Source: Cyanobacteriota bacterium (GTDB taxonomy: Bacteria > Cyanobacteriota > Vampirovibrionia > Vampirovibrionales > Vampirovibrionaceae). From it: DNA of 64,000 bases. Where the stretch lies: the NCBI GenBank assembly GCA_019751815.1, contig JAIEMW010000004.1, forward strand, positions 849,933 to 913,932. The letters are read 5' to 3'. Positions 61,706 through 64,000 of the stretch are shown one piece after another. Within the stretch, counting starts at the first letter, position 1. Each line of letters opens with the position of its first letter. The position numbers and the translations under genes are program-made. The notes below the pieces were generated by a model that made no database searches, was not told the DNA's origin, and worked only from the letters and a program-made list of their open reading frames with translations.

Positions 61706-64000
61706 TTTTCTAATATCTCAACTGTCCCCTTTTGGCCGTCCAGGGCGAGGAGATCGCCGCTGTGGATTCGTGTGGTTGCACCCTTGACGCCAACGACTGC
61801 GGGGATGCCCATTTCGCGTGCCACAATGGCCGAGTGTGAGAGCATGCTGCCTCGCTCTACAACAAGCCCACTGATTGAAGGAAATAACACCACCCAGCCC
61901 GGATCGGTTTGTCGGGTGACCAGAATTTCCCCGTTCAGCGCAACACTGGTGTCGGGCTTAAGGAGTACAACGGCCTTTCGGGTGAGTTTACCAGGGCATG
62001 CTCCTAATCCAGTCAGTGTACTGCTGCTGATAGATTCCTCATTTAGGAGGCTTTGTGACTGGCTAACATCTTCTGGCGAAATGACCCCAGCAGCCACTGG
62101 TCCGAAGGTAACAAAATGATCCGGTAAAGGCGGTAAGGCTTCATAGAGTGAGTAATCTTTTTTTCGGTTATCAACGAGCGTCTTTAAATCCTGTGTACAG
62201 GCGGTTCCTTGGATGAAAGAGCGTATCTCCTCAACTTCTAAATAGAAAATATCGCGTGGATGGTTGAGGAGACCTGCCCGTGAAAACCAAGTGCCAATGG
62301 CACGGAAAATTCGTCGCACCAAGGCAAACGCTCTGGTTCTGGCGAGTCGTTGATTTTCTCGGTTTCGGATTGCAGAACGGGCTCTAAACAAAATCCAACG
62401 GTAAATCCAGTAACAGGGATTTAAGGGTGCTTTCATTTTTCGACGCAGCGTTTCTTCCGCTTCTTCTCGCAGTCGAGCGTTGTTTTCGTCAGATCGATGT
62501 TCATCTGAAGTGAGTGTTTTCAGATAGTTCTGGATCATGGAAATACAAAAGTCAGGATTGTCCCGCATCGAGAAAGATTCCAGTTTCAGCTCCTCCATGC
62601 AGCGATCACCATATTTTGCTAAATATTGGCAAAAAGCATCTCCAAGGCTTGGGTGAGTTTCCAGGAGTTTCAACGCGCTTTGAAGATCGCTTTGGATAAA
62701 TTGTGCTTTAAAATCGGGCTCAGTTTCTATCTGACGGGCAATGGCCAGTAACTGCTCCATGACCTGTGTACTCTCAATTTCCCCTTGCCCACTGATGAGC
62801 GCGTTTTGCAGTGAACCATCTGGATCTATCTTCCAATTTGCAGTCAGTTTTTTAAGTATCCCATAATAAATCATGGCAGAAAAATCATTGATAATGGGGG
62901 CTTTCCAGCTCCAAAGTACTTCTTGCTCAAGCGTCTCAAAATGCTTCAGGTTTTCATGCGGAGCCAAATACTCAAAGTCGATCGGATTCAGTGTGCCATA
63001 GATTTTATTGAAGTGTTGATGGAATAAATCAACGCGCTTCCATAAAGTCCACTGAAGCCATATCATCTGAAAACCGACGCGTATCAAGCTTGGCAGCTCT
63101 TCAACATATTTCTGTTTAATCCCGAGTGATGTTTTATTCAGCTCATCGGGGGTTTCTAGGCCCATCATCGCTTCCATAAAACCCTTGTTAAATTGGAACC
63201 CAGGCATCATTGAAACCAACTGGTACCAGTTTAGAAGGTTATAGTAGACGCGTCCTTGGATTAGGCCGAGCATATTATTGAGCATGCTTTCATGTCGCTG
63301 AATTACCTTTTCAGTAATTCCCAGTACTTCACAAAATTGCCAATAAACGCAGTAATAGGCATTACGAATAAACGAAAATGTCAGCGGGAGCGTGATGCCG
63401 GGATAACTTTCATTGATATTGGCATTGTCCCAGACTTGTCGGTTTCCATCCTCAGGTTTTTTTCTGAGAACAAAACCGGTGACTGGCCTGGCCTGGAGAA
63501 AATAAATCTCCTCGCCAGAGGCAGAGACGGCAAATTCGATATCAAGAGGGTGTCCTGTGATCTTTTCAGCAAGTAGTGCCTGCTGCACCAGTGTTTTGAT
63601 TTGTGGATCGCAGAGAGAGGCCTTCTCCTGTAATTCCATTGGAACGTCTGAAAGTTCGGTCAGCCCAGTGACCTTAGCACTAATTTGCTTGGTTTTATGC
63701 ACGATGCTTCGGCTCAAGACGGTTCCCGTTCGGTCTGTGATAAAGGTATCGGCATCCAGCTCGCCGGAGACCAGACCTTCTCCCAAGCCCCAGACACTGC
63801 TGATCAAGAGTTCATCTGGACGACCCGAAACTGGGTTGACGGTGAACAAAACGCCGGCAGCCTCGGGCTTTAGCATATGCTGAAAAACAACAGCCATAGC
63901 GAGTTTTTCGGGATCAAGAGCTCCCTTGCTGGTTCGATAGGTGTTGGCCCGATCACTGTGGAGAGATCGCCAGCAGGTTAAAAGTGCGGATGAAAGTGTT
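61702..64000 (-). CDS. PEP-synthase/rifampin-phosphotransferase-like dikinase, partial
   Basis: The frame is open to the window edge, so the true N-terminus is outside; 766 residues are seen here. The start of the visible part (RTSKGALDPEKLAMAVVFQHM, GVLFTVNPVSGRPDEL) belongs to the ATP-grasp domain of PEP synthases. About 400 helical residues of unknown type follow, then the swivelling phosphohistidine domain with GSMLSHSAIVAREMGIPAVV (catalytic His in SHSA). No PEP/pyruvate TIM barrel is present. This order (ATP domain, variable middle, His domain) is like rifampin phosphotransferases and other small-molecule dikinases, so a small substrate rather than pyruvate is inferred. Coupled to the formyltransferase. 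Confidence 0.78.
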   Translation of the reverse strand, partial: TLSSALLTCWRSLHSDRANTYRTSKGALDPEKLAMAVVFQHMLKPEAAGVLFTVNPVSGRPDELLISSVWGLGEGLVSGELDADTFITDRTGTVLSRSIVHKTKQISAKVTGLTELSDVPMELQEKASLCDPQIKTLVQQALLAEKITGHPLDIEFAVSASGEEIYFLQARPVTGFVLRKKPEDGNRQVWDNANINESYPGITLPLTFSFIRNAYYCVYWQFCEVLGITEKVIQRHESMLNNMLGLIQGRVYYNLLNWYQLVSMMPGFQFNKGFMEAMMGLETPDELNKTSLGIKQKYVEELPSLIRVGFQMIWLQWTLWKRVDLFHQHFNKIYGTLNPIDFEYLAPHENLKHFETLEQEVLWSWKAPIINDFSAMIYYGILKKLTANWKIDPDGSLQNALISGQGEIESTQVMEQLLAIARQIETEPDFKAQFIQSDLQSALKLLETHPSLGDAFCQYLAKYGDRCMEELKLESFSMRDNPDFCISMIQNYLKTLTSDEHRSDENNARLREEAEETLRRKMKAPLNPCYWIYRWILFRARSAIRNRENQRLARTRAFALVRRIFRAIGTWFSRAGLLNHPRDIFYLEVEEIRSFIQGTACTQDLKTLVDNRKKDYSLYEALPPLPDHFVTFGPVAAGVISPEDVSQSQSLLNEESISSSTLTGLGACPGKLTRKAVVLLKPDTSVALNGEILVTRQTDPGWVVLFPSISGLVVERGSMLSHSAIVAREMGIPAVVGVKGATTRIHSGDLLALDGQKGTVEILEK

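Noticed and set aside
1..64000. CRISPR arrays, insertion sequences, prophage or integrase genes
   Set aside because: No spaced direct repeats of the right size, no transposase-like protein and no terminal inverted repeats were seen.

Overview
The window is a gene-dense stretch of a Gram-negative-type bacterial chromosome. It has no rRNA, insertion sequence, integrase or CRISPR array. An outer membrane is implied by a TpsB-type (ShlB/FhaC-like) transporter. A motile, surface-sensing life is implied by type IV pilin-like proteins, a full chemotaxis operon and a transducer. The lineage cannot be fixed from the window. Weak hints toward a non-photosynthetic relative of cyanobacteria (Vampirovibrionia/Melainabacteria type) are the PlmA-like GntR regulator and the recurring N-terminal 'xxFG' peptide on otherwise unrelated proteins. 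This is inference, not proof.

Layout. 1-8.1 kb: a pilus-tip-like locus with two PilX-like membrane proteins (minus) divergent from two giant minor pilins (plus) that carry a von Willebrand A domain; both pairs are paralogous. An octamer repeated six times sits in the leader of the first vWA pilin. 8.1-19.2 kb: acyl desaturase, tRNA-Ala(TGC), a small secreted protein, a one-chain ADP-forming acyl-CoA synthetase with odd extensions, a radical SAM enzyme, a LysM protein, valS, a methyltransferase and a GtrB-type glycosyltransferase. 19.3-27.05 kb: a tightly coupled four-gene operon (TPM-HEAT membrane protein, two-helix coiled-coil membrane protein, Clp-like AAA+ ATPase, PspA-like coiled coil). 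I consider this the best candidate for an undescribed system. 27.3-33 kb: EF-hand protein, P1-family peptidase and a thioredoxin/DsbD-type operon.

33-44 kb: an alpha/beta hydrolase with a Cys nucleophile, then a long minus-strand operon cheA-cheW-cheB-cheR-cheY-cheX-cheY followed without a gap by a small membrane protein and an HTTM-DCC fusion. 43.5-53 kb: a glycosyltransferase plus asparagine synthetase pair, a methyl-accepting chemotaxis protein, the TpsB transporter, a small secreted protein and a PlsC-type acyltransferase. 53-57 kb: GntR regulator with repeated GTGTCA sites, carboxylesterase, renalase-like flavoprotein, and a type IV pilin-like protein with Ala at the cleavage position. 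57.2-64 kb: a lipid/isoprenoid-looking locus: class I-type HMG-CoA reductase, a BtaA-like (DUF3419) enzyme and a dolichol/phytol kinase-like membrane protein, convergent with a formyltransferase and a PEP-synthase/rifampin-phosphotransferase-like dikinase that runs off the window end.

Short tandem duplications of 15-18 bp recur in and between genes across the window, as do translational couplings by ATGA or TAATG overlaps.
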